NCBI RefSeq assembly: GCF_000002425.4
Contig: NC_037257.1
Coordinates: 17,736,206-17,800,205, forward strand
DNA: 64,000 nucleotides
Direction of reading: 5' to 3'
Source: Physcomitrium patens
Lineage: Eukaryota; Streptophyta; Bryopsida; Funariales; Funariaceae
Shown here piece after piece: positions 11,541-23,411 of this stretch. The first letter of the stretch is position 1. Each line of letters starts with the position of its first letter. The notes beneath the pieces were generated by a model that did no database searches, had not been told where the DNA came from, and was given only the letters and a program-made list of their open reading frames with translations. The translations under genes and the position numbers were made by a program.

Positions 11541-11577
11541 GCTATCATAGCAGAGCTTATTGAAATAAAGTATGCAA

Positions 11578-12560
11578 TGGCACAAATGTAAGAGAAATTA
11601 AGAAAATTAATGCTTTCAATGCATCAACTCAATTTACCACCACAAGAAGCAACAAGATTGGTAGAAAGAAAAGATATAGACATGATTAAAGTTGCTTAAA
11701 AATCTACATCAAATCATATTACTTCTCTTATAGTAGAACATAATTCAAGTATTAAAAAACCAAGAATGGCCTTGCTTAAGAAGTTTGATGGCTCAAGATT
11801 AAAGTTTTGATGATTCATAAATCAATTACAATTGGTGATTGAACTTCAATCTCTAAGCTATTCAACTCTACGATCAAAAGTTAAGTTTATTAGAGCACTA
11901 CTTTCAAGTTGAACATTATCATTGTTTTCATCTTTTTTTCAATAATATCATCCAATATTGGATAATTTGGAGGCTTTCTTGGCAAAATTTTGATTCATGT
12001 ATGAAGAATAAGATGCAATTTGTTTTGCAACTAGCAAGGTCTATATTTTGAAACAAAAAAATTGATTTCTAATGTTCTATGCTTCACAATTTTGACAACT
12101 TACAACTATTATTAAGTAGAATGATGTTGCACTTATAAGCCAATTTTTATACAAATTAGAATATAAGGTAAAAAAATTGAAGCTTAACTTATTTGATCCT
12201 TAAACATTGAGTCAAGCAATTGATTTTATTGTAAAGTAAGACAATCAAGTATTTAAATTTTGATATGATAGTCACATAAGTGTACTTCAATACTTGTAGA
12301 ATTTAATGGCAATACCAACATCTTTTTAATACATACATTTGGAAGTGGAAGATATGTAAATTGACATGATATGTTTTAAACTTCTTATTGAGCAAAAAAT
12401 GACATGTCATCGTCAAAAAGGATTATAGTTATATTATGGAGGAGCTAAGTACATTGTTCAATATTTTTGAAAAAGAAGTGATGCAACTACAAAATGATGA
12501 GTATGGCTATCAAAAAGATAATATGTTGAAAAACAAGTTTGTCTAGCTACAATAGAAATA
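11578..12560 (+). pseudogene. Gag of chromovirus C2, broken
   Basis: The start codon at 11578 opens MAQM, followed by a stop, then the same N-terminal segment as in C3. From about 11760 the pattern MALLKKFDGSRLKF, then (in other frames) INYNW, YHCFHLFFNNI and WRLSWQNF fits a capsid of Ty3/gypsy type. A decayed zinc knuckle lies at 12420-12480 (LYYGGAKYIVQYF), in which Cys and His codons have become Tyr or Phe, as G-to-A and similar transitions would do. Gag packages the element RNA in the family. Confidence 0.72.
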
Positions 12561-12565
12561 ATTAC

Positions 12566-13899
12566 TGTATTATATAAATTCTTGCTTGAGAATGCATCAG
12601 ACACCTAGTTGTGAAAGATAAATATGAAATTATATGAATAAGGTCTTAAGAAGTCAAATGGAATCATAAATAGACTCTAATTAAACTTTAACAATCTTAA
12701 TCAAACTTTAATCAAATTTAAAAGAAATTTCAAAGAAATTACAAAAGAAACATTAAAAAAATCATAAATTAATCTTTAAAAAATAACATAAAGAAAATTT
12801 TAAAATAATCAAAATAAAAAATATTAAAAAATAATCAAAAATCTTTTAAAATACTAAAAATAAAAAAAATTAAAGAAATTTTAAAAAATCCTAATGTAGT
12901 TCTAAATAAATTATAATCAATTTTTAATCAAAATTTAAATAAATTTTAATTAATTTCTATAATTATTTAAAAATTCTACTAGATATCAATGGAATTTTGA
13001 ATTTTAACAAAAAATTATCAATATTTCAATCCATAAGCAAATAATAAATACAAAATTTTTGAAAAAATGGAATTCACCAATTGAGAGCAAAAGCTCCTAA
13101 AAGTTTTAGATGTTGGCAATTTTCCTTCTCCAATCTCAATGTTAATCTTTCAATAATATTTTCTAGTTGTTAAATAGTTTAATTGCTTTCCAATTCGACA
13201 AATATATAGGTACTAAAGCCTTATATGCCCTCACAATGTTTTGCTTTGATCAAACCAGCATATTTCTTAAGATCATAAGAGACCTTAATAACCCTAAAAT
13301 TCAAATTTTCAAGATTTTAATCCAACAAAACTTTTATATTCTTTAATATGATTATTTGATTGACCTAAAATTTGTAAAATATATTTAATATAAATACAAT
13401 AAAAAACTTATAAAATTTCACTTATAAATTTGCTACAATACTTAAAAATTCTTTTAATAGATAAGCCTCTTTGTATTTTTTTAAATCTAAAATCTTCGAA
13501 TACATCTCTTATTCTAAAAAGTACTTAAAATTTTAATATACATCCAATTTACTTGAAATTAATTGTAAAAAAATATTCTTGAAGGTTTTTCTTATATTTT
13601 ATTTTTTGATTATCAAAAAAATATCTTAAGATATTTTTTGCTACAAATTATTCTTAACATAATTTTAAAAATACTTAAATTATTATATTTTCTTAATTTA
13701 CTTTTTTTTATCTTATTTATGGCCTTAAAAAGTAAATACAAGTATTTTTTGTAAAAAAATAATAATTAATACTAAATTTATTTATTATCTTTTTAAATTT
13801 TATACATATTTTTCTATTATATTTTTTAATATATTATATTTTTCTATAATACAACACATATTTTTATCTTTCACTATATAGTCATATTACAATACATCA
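12566..13899 (+). repeat. Family X LTR-like insertion, copy X-a
   Basis: The copy begins TGTATTATATAAATTCTTGC and ends CAATACATCA, and interrupts C2 between gag and protease. Its sequence is matched by 15222-16691 in the same orientation, and by 19588-24101 and 43431-44670 in reverse complement. A 400-bp stretch (12640-13000) is made of degenerate AAATC(C/T)TAA-type units. I see no coding region. The TG...CA ends suggest an LTR, but the orientation is arbitrary because no primer site is recognised. Confidence 0.7.
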
Positions 13900-14090
13900 T
13901 GCAGCTAGAATCTTATATAACATCTAATAATGGTTCTATTTTTTCTTCAAAACCCTCTTTTTGTTTTACAATAAATATTTTTTTAAGATTTAAATATCAC
14001 AAAGTCTTTATCTTGCTAGATCCAAGAGCCATAATTTATTTTTTAAATAAATATTTTATTAAAAAAATATCATATATTTAATTAAAAAAT
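13900..14090 (+). pseudogene. Aspartic protease remnant of C2
   Basis: The open stretch 13899-14081 includes KPSFCFTINIF, then YHKVFILLDPRAIIYFLNKYFIKK. By comparison with C1 and C3 this is the protease active-site region, with LLDPRA at the D(S/T)G position. It sits immediately after insertion X-a. Confidence 0.7.
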
Positions 14091-14399
14091 TAAATCGGTA
14101 CATGTAGAAGTTATAAATAATTGTCTATTATCTTCTAAAGATGTTATGTATAAAATTCTTTCTATAGAAGTAATAATTAATGGTAATAATAGATTTTTGA
14201 TATTCAATATCATTAGATCTATCTTTAATCTATTTATTTTAGATTCATTATAGATAAAAAAAAATATGATTCTTAAATAGATTAAATTTTTTGTAGTCTT
14301 GAATTTTCATAGAGTATAATTAAAAATTTTGCTAACCAAGTAAAAAGTCATAAGTCTAATGCAAACAAATCCTTATTTTTAAATGAAAGAATTTTCTTG

Positions 14400-15221
14400 C
14401 ATGTTGCAAAAAAATGTTGACCTTGTGTTATTTATGCCACATCCATTTTTAGTAGAAAGACTTCAAATGGAATTTCAAGCTAATATTAAGATTATTAAGA
14501 TATTTTTGAAAAGAATGTAGATACTCTTCTTGAGCATTGGCCCTATAATTATTCAATTGAATTCTAAGAAGGAGCTCAATCATTATTTGGACCAATTTAT
14601 AATTTATTACAAAATATGTTGATTGAATTTAAAGAATATATTAATTAAAACTTGGCCAAGAATTTCATATGCAATTCCAAAACCTAAATATGAGCTCTTA
14701 TCTTCTTTGTAAAGAAAGTAGATGGATAATTATGGATAAGTGTATATTATTGAAGGCTCGATAAGATTACGAGAAAGAACAAGTACATTCTATCTTTGAT
14801 ATTTGGACTTGTTTATCAATTAGATTAAGCCAAGAACTTTATCAAAATAAATCTATAAGGAGGATAGAACTTAAATAAAAAAGCATGTATTTCGCATTAC
14901 TCTGGTTGACTTTTTAAAATACATTATTTGAAATGATGGCCTTATAATGGATCTTAAAAATGTCTAGACTATCATAAATTAAAAGGTTATAAAAAAAATA
15001 AAAAATATCTAATATTTTTTGATATTTATAAATTATTATTGAATCTTCATCAAGAATTTTTTTTAAGTTGTAATTCCACTTACACATTTGATTGTAAAAT
15101 TAAACAAAAATAGAACAAATAAGTAGAATCATCTTTTAAAGATTTCAAGATTTCTTTTATTTTTGCATAAGTCTTATATTGTATTAACTTCTTCAAGGCA
15201 TTTTTTTATAGAAATAGATGT
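14400..15221 (+). pseudogene. Reverse transcriptase of C2, with internal deletion
   Basis: The N-terminal half can be followed to about 14870 (FGPIYNL at 14590, a DYxxLN-like block near 14740, NxxKIYTKM-like residues at 14830). The sequence then jumps to the post-active-site block VDFLKYII at about 14908-14935 and LKNV at 14955. The YxDD region is therefore deleted. The RT-RNase H connection follows to 15221, where X-b interrupts it. Confidence 0.75.
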
Positions 15222-16691
15222 TGTATTGTGTGAAGTCTTACTTAAGAATACATTAGGTACCTTGTTTTGGAAGATAAAAGAAAATTACCAAAACAAAATT
15301 TAATAATTTTAATAGAATCATATATAAATTGCAATTAAGGATTAATAAAAATAATCAAATATTTATCAAGTTTAATTAAATTTTCAAATAAATTATAAAA
15401 AAATAAAAATAAATCCTAAATAAATCATAATTAAATTGTAATCAAATGCTAAAAAAATTTTAAAAAAATTCTAAACAAATTCTAATAAAATTTTAGACAA
15501 ATTATAAACAAATCTTATTCAAATTCTAAAACAATTCTAATAAAATTCTAAACAAACTCTAAACCTTAAGCTAATTCTAACCAATTTTAATCAAATCCTA
15601 ACAAAATCTTAGATCTTGAACTAATTCTTATTGATCTTTAATCAAATCTTAAATCTTAATTATCTTATAGTAGATTAAAAATTCAATAATTAATAATTAA
15701 ATCATTGATTTTAATTCAAACTTTGCATACCTTAAGAAAACTAAATTAACAATAAGGACATATATTTCAAAGAAGATTGCAAGTATCAAGTAGAATATAA
15801 ATACTAAAATTTATTCGAAAATTGGCTGACCTCCCTCTCCAATCTTGATGTTGATCTCCTCAAGCCAAAATTTCTTAATTCCACCATTAAGCATCTCTCA
15901 AAATTCACATATATATAGAAAATCAATTCTACTACATATAATCATAAATTTTATTTCAATTCTATTAGAAAATTGCTAAAGATTTTGAAAATCCTCTCTA
16001 ACCTTCAAAATCCTATTTTTGAGGCTCTAATCTATTTGAACTTCAATAACTTTTAATCTAATTGTTCAATCATACTTAAATTTATAGCATGCAATAAGAA
16101 CACCTATAATTATAAATCCAAAAAATTTCACCTATAAATCTACTATCAAATTCATCAAATTCTTCCAAATATAAATCCTTCATTAATTTCATAAAATTAG
16201 ATTCTTCAAATACAACCCTAAATTTTACAAAGCTCTTATAAAGTCATTACAAATTTAAATGGCCCAAAAATAATGCTTAAAAAATCCTTTTAAGCCTTCT
16301 TTTCAATTCTATTCTTTGATTTGTAAAAAAACCTTAGAGTCATTGTAGATGTACAATTTTATGCCTTAGAATTTGATTTTGATCCAAGTTGCCAAGTAGT
16401 CCTTGTTAAGTATCAATTCTTATTTTTTTGAGGTAATTTTTACTAAAACCAACTCTTAATTCTCTTATATATATATACCTATATTCTTTATTTTTTTAAT
16501 CTATCTTATTTTGTCTTATCTATGGTCCTACAAAATAAATAGAAGTCGATTTTGTAAAAAGGCAGTATTTACACTTTTAGTTTTACTATCCTTTGACTAT
16601 TATCTATATTTTTAAGATAATTTGATATAATATTTTAAAATAAGATCTTAATATTTTTTTCATTCTTTCACCTATTAGCTTTGTTATATCA
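15222..16691 (+). repeat. Family X LTR-like insertion, copy X-b
   Basis: The copy begins TGTATTGTGTGAAGTC and ends near TTGTTATATCA, in the same orientation as X-a. It splits the RNase H start of C2: FF-x-EIDV is on the left, and NVIDFALDVVFLQ on the right. The bases on both sides (agatgt, caatgt) could be a worn 5-bp target duplication. The block 15290-15680 again has degenerate TAATCAAATCCTA-type units. Confidence 0.72.
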
Positions 16692-16920
16692 TAGCAATGT
16701 AATAGACTTTGCTTTAGATGTAGTATTTTTACAAATAGAATTAGATGATATACTTTGTCTTGTTGATTTTTATTCAAAAAAAGTTTTAGCAATAAAAATT
16801 GAATACAAGATCTACAACGAAGAATTTTTTGTAATTATATATATTTTTTTAAGAATAGCGCCATTATTTAGAAGATACTTTAAGTCTAGTGGCTAATTTT
16901 ATAAATCACAAGAATCTTAA
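16692..16920 (+). pseudogene. RNase H of C2, after insertion X-b
   Basis: The open stretch (16681-16896) reads NVIDFALDVVFLQIELDD, then FYSKKVLAIKIEYKIYNEEFF, matching the C3 and C1 RNase H segments. It ends with HKNLKYF-like sequence near 16905-16925. It then passes straight into the integrase core, so the H2C2 zinc domain is absent. Confidence 0.82.
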
Positions 16921-17008
16921 ATATTTCATATTTATTATTCTTTGTCATCAATCTTACAAACTTTTATAACCATTATCTATACTTAAACAATCATAGTCTT
17001 TTGTTTAT

Positions 17009-17720
17009 ATGGATTTTATTATAGATCTTCCAATCTCAAGTTCATATAACTTTATATTTGTAATAGTAGATCATTTTACCAAGCTGGTATATTTTATATT
17101 ACGTACAAAATCTATCGTAGGTAAAAAAATACTTAAAATTTTTCTTAATAATATCTATTGCTATTATAGATTATTAAAAAATATTATATTTAATAGAAGA
17201 ATCTAATTTTTATTAAGGCTTTAAAAAAAAATTAAGATATTAAAAAATAAATATAAAATTATCTTTGGCTTTTCATCTTTAAATTGATAAATAAACAAAA
17301 TGAGTGAATCAAGTTTTAGAGCAATATTTGTGATGTACCATCAACTACCATTAAGATAATTGGATAATTTTTTTGTCATTAGCAAAGTTTTTTTAAAATA
17401 AAACAGTATATTCTTCTATTCAATAAATACCTTTTATGCTAATTATGATTATCATCCATAATTTGATAATTTTTACTTTTTAAAAATTAATAATCCTATA
17501 ATAAAATATTTATCAAATCATTTATCAAAGCTACATGCAAAAATGAAGGTACAACTAAAAGAAGCTCAAAAACAATGCAAGATCAATGCCAATACCTATT
17601 ATAAGGAATAATCTCAATTTCACATTGGCAACAAGATATGATTATTTTGTTATAATATCAAGATTATCCATCTTTACTAAAAATTGGATTATTATAGAAT
17701 TAGACCATTTTTTAATTGTA
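17009..17720 (+). pseudogene. Integrase core of C2, broken
   Basis: MDFIIDLPISSSYNFIFVIVDHFTK (17009-17085) is a clear gypsy integrase core start with the first catalytic Asp. The second Asp block is damaged (IIFNRRI followed by a stop at 17204). The block VNQVLEQYL-like at 17305-17335 marks the catalytic Glu region, where the Glu is not recognisable. C-terminal integrase sequence runs to about 17720. Confidence 0.85.
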
Positions 17721-17879
17721 AACAAATTAATCTTATTTTATATTGATTACATCTACCTAAGGCTATGAAAATCTATTTCATATTCTATGTAATTTTCTTT
17801 GAGCTATATAAGACAATGAATATTCCAAAAAGAAGACAAATGCCTTCTTCTTTCTAAAAAAGTAGATAATAATCAAAAG

Positions 17880-18040
17880 TTTGATGTAGAAGAAGTCTTA
17901 GATTTAAGGCAATACTAACTTAGATTGGAATATCTTATTCATTGATATGGATATGATATTACTGAAAGCATATGGAAGTAAGCCAAAAATCTTATAAATA
18001 TAACAAAAAAAATTTAAGTTTTTCATGAATGACATTCATC
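17880..18040 (+). pseudogene. Chromodomain of C2
   Basis: Translation gives LRLEYLIH, a stop, YGYDITESIWK, a stop, AKNLINITKK. The chromodomain pattern Y-L-(I/V)-x-W-x-G-Y-(x)n-W-E is visible, with a stop where the first conserved Trp is expected. It aligns with the C1 copy at 4020-4210. Confidence 0.78.
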
Positions 18041-19030
18041 AAAACCAAAATGAATAACCAATTAATTATTTACTATAAAAGAAAGGATATTCAATTGTAT
18101 TCTATTATCTATCTTTAATTTTGATTTCTTTATATTTATAATATTAAAAAAATAAAAAATCAATAATCAAAAAATTTAACTCAAAAACTATTATTTTTTT
18201 GACTTACTAAATAAGATATTATGATTTTCATAATCTTCAAGACACCGTTATAGAAATGAAGATCCTTAAAAACAACATATTTTTCTTGAATAGATGGCAA
18301 GATATAATGTATTTTGTATCACAACCTTAAAAGAGATTCTTGATGTTTGATGATACTGTTATAGGTAGGAATAATTCTTAATGATATTATAATTATTTTA
18401 TTTGAAGAAAATTAAAAAAGCCTCAATAAAAATCAAATATTAGGATAGTATTTTTGTCTTAGTATAATATACTATCAATGATTAAGATGACCTATCAACT
18501 ATATTTAAAGAAAACAAAGACCATAGTATATAATAAATATGATTTGATGCATCTTGGACTTCTTCAATGTGTGATCATTGTTTCTTATGGAACTTATCTC
18601 TAAAAGAGAAGTAATATCACAAACATCCATATTTATTCCAATAATTATCTAGATAATGTGAATAAGTAAAAATAAATAAAAGTAGATTAATTTGATAATA
18701 TATTATAGAGAAACTTCTCAAAAGTTTTATGGACTCAATTTTGTCTTTATATATGTCTATGAGTGATTGATAGGTTGAAAACTTGGCCAACAAGTTGGCC
18801 ATGTGTTGCATATGTCAATGACTTGTGGTACAAGTTGGACATATGGCATATATATAAGAAATTTGTCTTGCAAGTTAAATATGTATCATGTAAATTGGAT
18901 ATATGTTGGAGATCTTCTAAAATATTACCATGTAGCTCTTACTTAGATAATATATAGAGGAAAGAATGAGGCCTTTCTTATTCTTATCAATTATTTTTTT
19001 TGCTTCTAGTCTAGTTTCAAAGATCTCTAG

Positions 19031-19062
<32 letters not shown>

Positions 19063-19250
19063 ATAATCATTTTATTTTATTTTTTTAATATATATTTATA
19101 TTTTTTTTTTGATCTTCTTTCTTTATAAAATATCTTACTTATTTATATTCATTCATTAAATAATATATTTAATATATAAGCTTATTTTCTATATGCCTAT
19201 AAGTATATAGAAATCTAAATTTTAAAAAGTTGGAATCAAAATTTGAGCCT
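18041..19250 (+). repeat. C2 3' untranslated region and 3' LTR
   Basis: From 18041 to about 18610 the sequence is the 3' untranslated part, matched in reverse by 3470-3700 in C1. From about 18620 the LTR starts; 18690-18960 matches the solo LTR at 57600-57860, including the repeated phrase ggccaa(c/t)aagttggccatgtgttgca. It contains a 28-T run at 19031-19058. The right end is vague and lost in AT-rich DNA by about 19250. No gene is seen in 19251-19587. Confidence 0.68.
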
Positions 19251-20399
19251 TTACATGTTGTATGATGGTTTATCATGTCTTTGTACAATAATCGGTCTAA
19301 ATAAATTCTCTCAAGTTTCTTAGCACTTATATAATAGGCTCTATAATATCAATATAATTTTAAAATTTTAGTTGGATTAATCCATTTTATTAAAAAATTA
19401 GACATTCTATGGATGTAAGTTTGATTACTTCAATAGTTTGAGAAAAAAAATAATATCTTTAAAAATTTAATAAAAATTTACAACTTAATATTTGAAATAT
19501 TTTTTGTCTATCTTATTATCGATTTTTTCTTATTATAACACAATAAGGCCCTTCTAAGAATTCTAGGAATTTGTAAGGACCTTGTTATGTTATAACATGG
19601 CTAATGGATGAAAGAGAGAATTAAACATTACATTATAGAAGATCTTTCTTTAAAATATATTTATAAATTATCTTAAAAATATAAATAATAGTCAAAGAGA
19701 TAGTAAAATTATTAAATTCTAAGGCTTCTTTTTTGTAAAATGAACTTCTACTCATCTTATAGGGCCATACACAAGAAAAAATAAGATAGATTAGCAAAAT
19801 TTATATGATGGGCATCTTATGTAGAAGTATATAGAAGCTTCTAGAAAAAATTACCTAGAAAAATTATATGTTGATATACAAAGAAGACCGTTTATGAATA
19901 TGGATTAAAATCAAACCTTGAGTTACTTAACCATGCTTTTAGGGATAATCCAAGATACTATAGTTTATTATAGAGTAAAATAGAAGAGCAAACTTACAAG
20001 GATTTGATTGAGTAATAACTTTAAGTGATTTGAGTTAATTTTGAATTTTTGAGAGTTTTTCAAAGTTAAAGGTGATTTACATGGTTTAGGTTTTTATATA
20101 AAAGAGAGTTTATATTTTTAAGAGTACTATGAGTATTATAGCATATTGATAGATAAACATTTGTAAGCTTGTGCATCTACTTGTCTTTAATTTTTTTAGG
20201 AATTTAAATTCAATATAACAATCAAATAAAATATTCTTGAAATCCAACTAGATTAAGGTCTTGGAATTTGGATTTCAAGATTTAATAAAGGTTTTTTTTG
20301 ATCTTGAGTAATATGCTTATTGGATTGAAGTAAATATTTGTGAGCAAGTTATGAACTTAATTTTCAAAAAAATTATAAATTTTGAATGTAAGTAAACAA

Positions 20400-23300
20400 T
20401 GTCATGTAGTGATATGACTATATGGTGAAAAATAAGAAAATATGGAATTTATATAGAAGAGTTTAATAAAAAGATGTAGTAAAAAAATTAAGATAAATAA
20501 GAAGAAGGTAGTACAAAATTTAGTCTTAATTTTACTTTTTATAATAAGAAATTCTATTTACTTTGTAGAAGCATAATTACCTCAAATCAAAGTAAATGAG
20601 ATAAGTAAATAATATAGACATCTTTAGAAAAGAATTAACAATAGATTTAAGCAAAAATTATCTCAAATTACCAAAAATTGATACCTAGTATGAGTGTAAG
20701 TTTTCACTCTTCAACCCAAGTTACAAGATGGTCTCAATTAAGAGTTGCTTGTAATTGGTGATATAAAGTGAAGTAAGCAAATAACAAGAACAAAAGAAGA
20801 ACAACCACAAAGCAATTGAAATAAATGACATGAAGCAATTACAACACCCAAAACTAAGTTACATTCTGTTCACTGTTTTTTTACCTAATAAAAAGTAAAA
20901 ATGAAGAATAATATATATTTTTAGATATTCAATTTTATTATCTTTCCAATGACATAAGAAACATGTAAATCTGAATTATTATGAGTAAGTTATGAAGTTT
21001 TAAAGATATGAAGTAAATAATTGAAAAATGAAGTGAAAATATTTTACCTCAAAGGTAACTTGTTTATAGATCAAGGATTCGAGCCTCTCCAAGGCTCACA
21101 TGTAGTATATAAGGGTGTCTCACAGGGGCCATGAAGCCTTAGTCTTATCCTCCTAACTACCTTCAAGGTGCTACAACCCATGTGGGACTTGTGTACTTTC
21201 TTTCGTACAAGGACTACACTAGCTATTGGTCCTCATATTTTCTACTAGAAGGACCAAAATTTTTACAATTTTGACCTCACCATAGTATTCAAAAATATCC
21301 AATTAGCCTAGGAACCTTGTGTGGCCTTCAATTCTTGCTTCATTTCTTTATAAAGGCTCCCAAAGTGGTAAAATTTATTTTTATCAAGATCTTGAAAATT
21401 GCTCTAAAAATTCCTAAATAAATCTAAATAAATTCTGAAAAAAATCTATAATATTTCTATAATGCTAATATTTATTTAAGGCTATATTTTCTTATCTTGG
21501 AAATTTTTTATAATAATATAAATAAATTTAAATCTACTATAAATCTTATTTTTTTATATCAATAATTAAAATGACATGAGGTTCTTTCTCATGCTTCTTC
21601 TAACTACTAATATTTATAGTTTTTATAAGTAATACATATAGATAGAAGACCAATATAAATATTGATCTTAATAAATAATTCTTACTATTCAACAATGAAT
21701 AAAAATACTAAACCAACGAAGATAATTGCCTCTAAGACTTGCTAAGACTCCATTTCCACCACTGACATTCTAATTTTCTATATCTCTAAGGATTTCTATA
21801 CTACTTACTATATCTTGTGATTTAAAGCATTCTAAATGCATATTTTTATCCTAAAACAAGAAGTGATTCAATTTGATGACTTACACCTAGAGAGGATCGA
21901 TTGTAAACCTAAATCAAAATCAGATCTTAAGGCACAAAACTGCACATCTACAGCAATTTTTGGGTTCTTTGGTCAATTAAAAAGTAGAATTGTGTAGCGA
22001 ATTTATAAAGATATTTTTGAGAGTTAGTTTCATATCATTTGGATTAATATTGAGGTATTGAGGAATTTTCAAAGTTAGTAATGTACTTGGTGGGTTTAGA
22101 TTTTGAGAAATAAAAACAAGTTTACAAATTTTTGTATTTTGTAAGTTTCATAGTATGTTTATGGATAAAAATTTGAAAATTTGTTGTTGGGATTATTATA
22201 AATTTTTATAAAAAAATTGATTTTAATTTAGTGATTAAATTAAAGAATATGAGTTTTTATAGATTATAATCTTAGATAATTGAAATTTAGGATTAGTGAG
22301 GCATTTTTTACTTTGGAAATATTTTTCAATTTTATTGAAGAAAAAATTGGTAAAAATAATTTAGATTTAATTATTTATATACAATCTAATTTTTGGAGCA
22401 ATTAAATGGTTCAAGAAAAAATCTTTATTGAAAGATCAACAATCAAATCAAAGAAGGAAGGTGGCCAACAATTGAGAGGTTTTAGAGGTTTTTTTGCAAT
22501 TTGTAAGCCTAATTCTTCTCAAATTTTGTATGCTCGTTGATTTCTTATTAATTGAAGTTTAGGTGAAATTTTAGTCAAGGTATATGGTTCAATTAATATT
22601 TATTGAATTTTCAAATAGCTATAATAAATAATTAATATTTACTTGGAATTTTTTTAGAGTTATTTAGGATTTGATTAGGATTGATTGAGAATTTATGATT
22701 TGATTAGGATTTAGAATTTTTTTGGAATTTTATTAGAGTTGATCTAGGATTTAAGATTTAATTAGGATTTAGAATTTCATTAGAATTTGACCTAAGATTT
22801 GATTAAGATTTATTAGGAATTTAATTAAGATTTTAATTAGGATTTAATTTAAATTTGACCTAAGATTTGAATTGATTAGGATTGATCTAAGGTTCATGAT
22901 TTAATTAGGATTTAGGATTTTTATAGAATTTTATTAGGATTTATTTAAGATTTAAAATTTAATTAAGATTTAGGATTTCATTAAGATTTAGGATCTGACT
23001 TAAAAATTGATTAAAGTTCATTAGGACTTTAATTAAGATTTTAATTAGAACTTAATCAAAATTTGATTAGAATTTATTTATGATTTATTTAATATTTATA
23101 TTTTTCGTATTTAAAGAATTCTTTATTATTTCTTTAAATTTTATATTTATAATATTGTTTTAAGGTTTTATTTTTATATTTATTTAGAATTTCTGTATTA
23201 TATTTTTTTGAAGTTAATGTATGACTCTTTGTGTTCTTTTGTAAGTCCTTTTAAATTTACTTAGATTGCTTAAAATTTGATTAGGATTATTAAAGATTAC

Positions 23301-23411
23301 TTTAAGTTTATAAGACTCTATTAGACTTTGTATGATTTTGTTGCATTTCTACTTATCTTCTACAGCTAGGTACTTGGTACATTTTCAAGCAAGAATACAT
23401 GTAATATGACA
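20400..23411 (-). repeat. Family X inner copy X-d, holding a solo LTR
   Basis: The copy begins TGTCATGTAGTG at 20400 and ends TGTAATATGACA at 23411; these are inverted versions of the X-a and X-b ends. It is itself interrupted at 20691-21885 by a copia-type solo LTR. Without that, it is about 1.8 kb. The block 22640-23100 is built of degenerate GATTAGGATTT-type units. Confidence 0.68.
20691..21885 (-). repeat. Copia-type solo LTR inside X-d
   Basis: The left part (20691-21005) is the reverse complement of the copia LTR end at 2870-3166. The insert ends with ...gacttaca at 21885. The five bases cctag occur just left (20686-20690) and just right (21886-21890), as a target duplication would. 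Family X sequence without this insert is seen at 43540-43600 and in reverse at 16340-16440. A more GC-rich segment (21060-21260) stands out within it. No coding region is present, so it is a solo LTR or a very reduced element. Confidence 0.68.

Larger units (their letters stand above)
10391..19250 (+). mobile_element. Chromovirus copy C2 (Ty3/gypsy) split by two family-X insertions
   Basis: Read left to right the element has LTR, gag (11578-12560), insertion X-a (12566-13899), protease (13900-14090), reverse transcriptase (14400-15221), insertion X-b (15222-16691), RNase H (16692-16910), integrase (17009-17700), chromodomain (17880-18040), 3' untranslated region and LTR (about 18620-19250). 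The coding order resumes correctly across each insertion. The H2C2 integrase domain and part of RT are deleted. The length without insertions is about 6 kb, near what a chromovirus should have. Confidence 0.82.

Noticed and set aside
21060..21110. ggattcgagcctc, resembling a tRNA or SINE B box.
   Set aside because: There is no A box at the right distance, and the segment lies within the solo LTR insert.
22640..23100. True telomere repeats or a CRISPR-like array.
   Set aside because: Units are irregular in length and sequence, are not TTTAGGG, and have no spacer structure.
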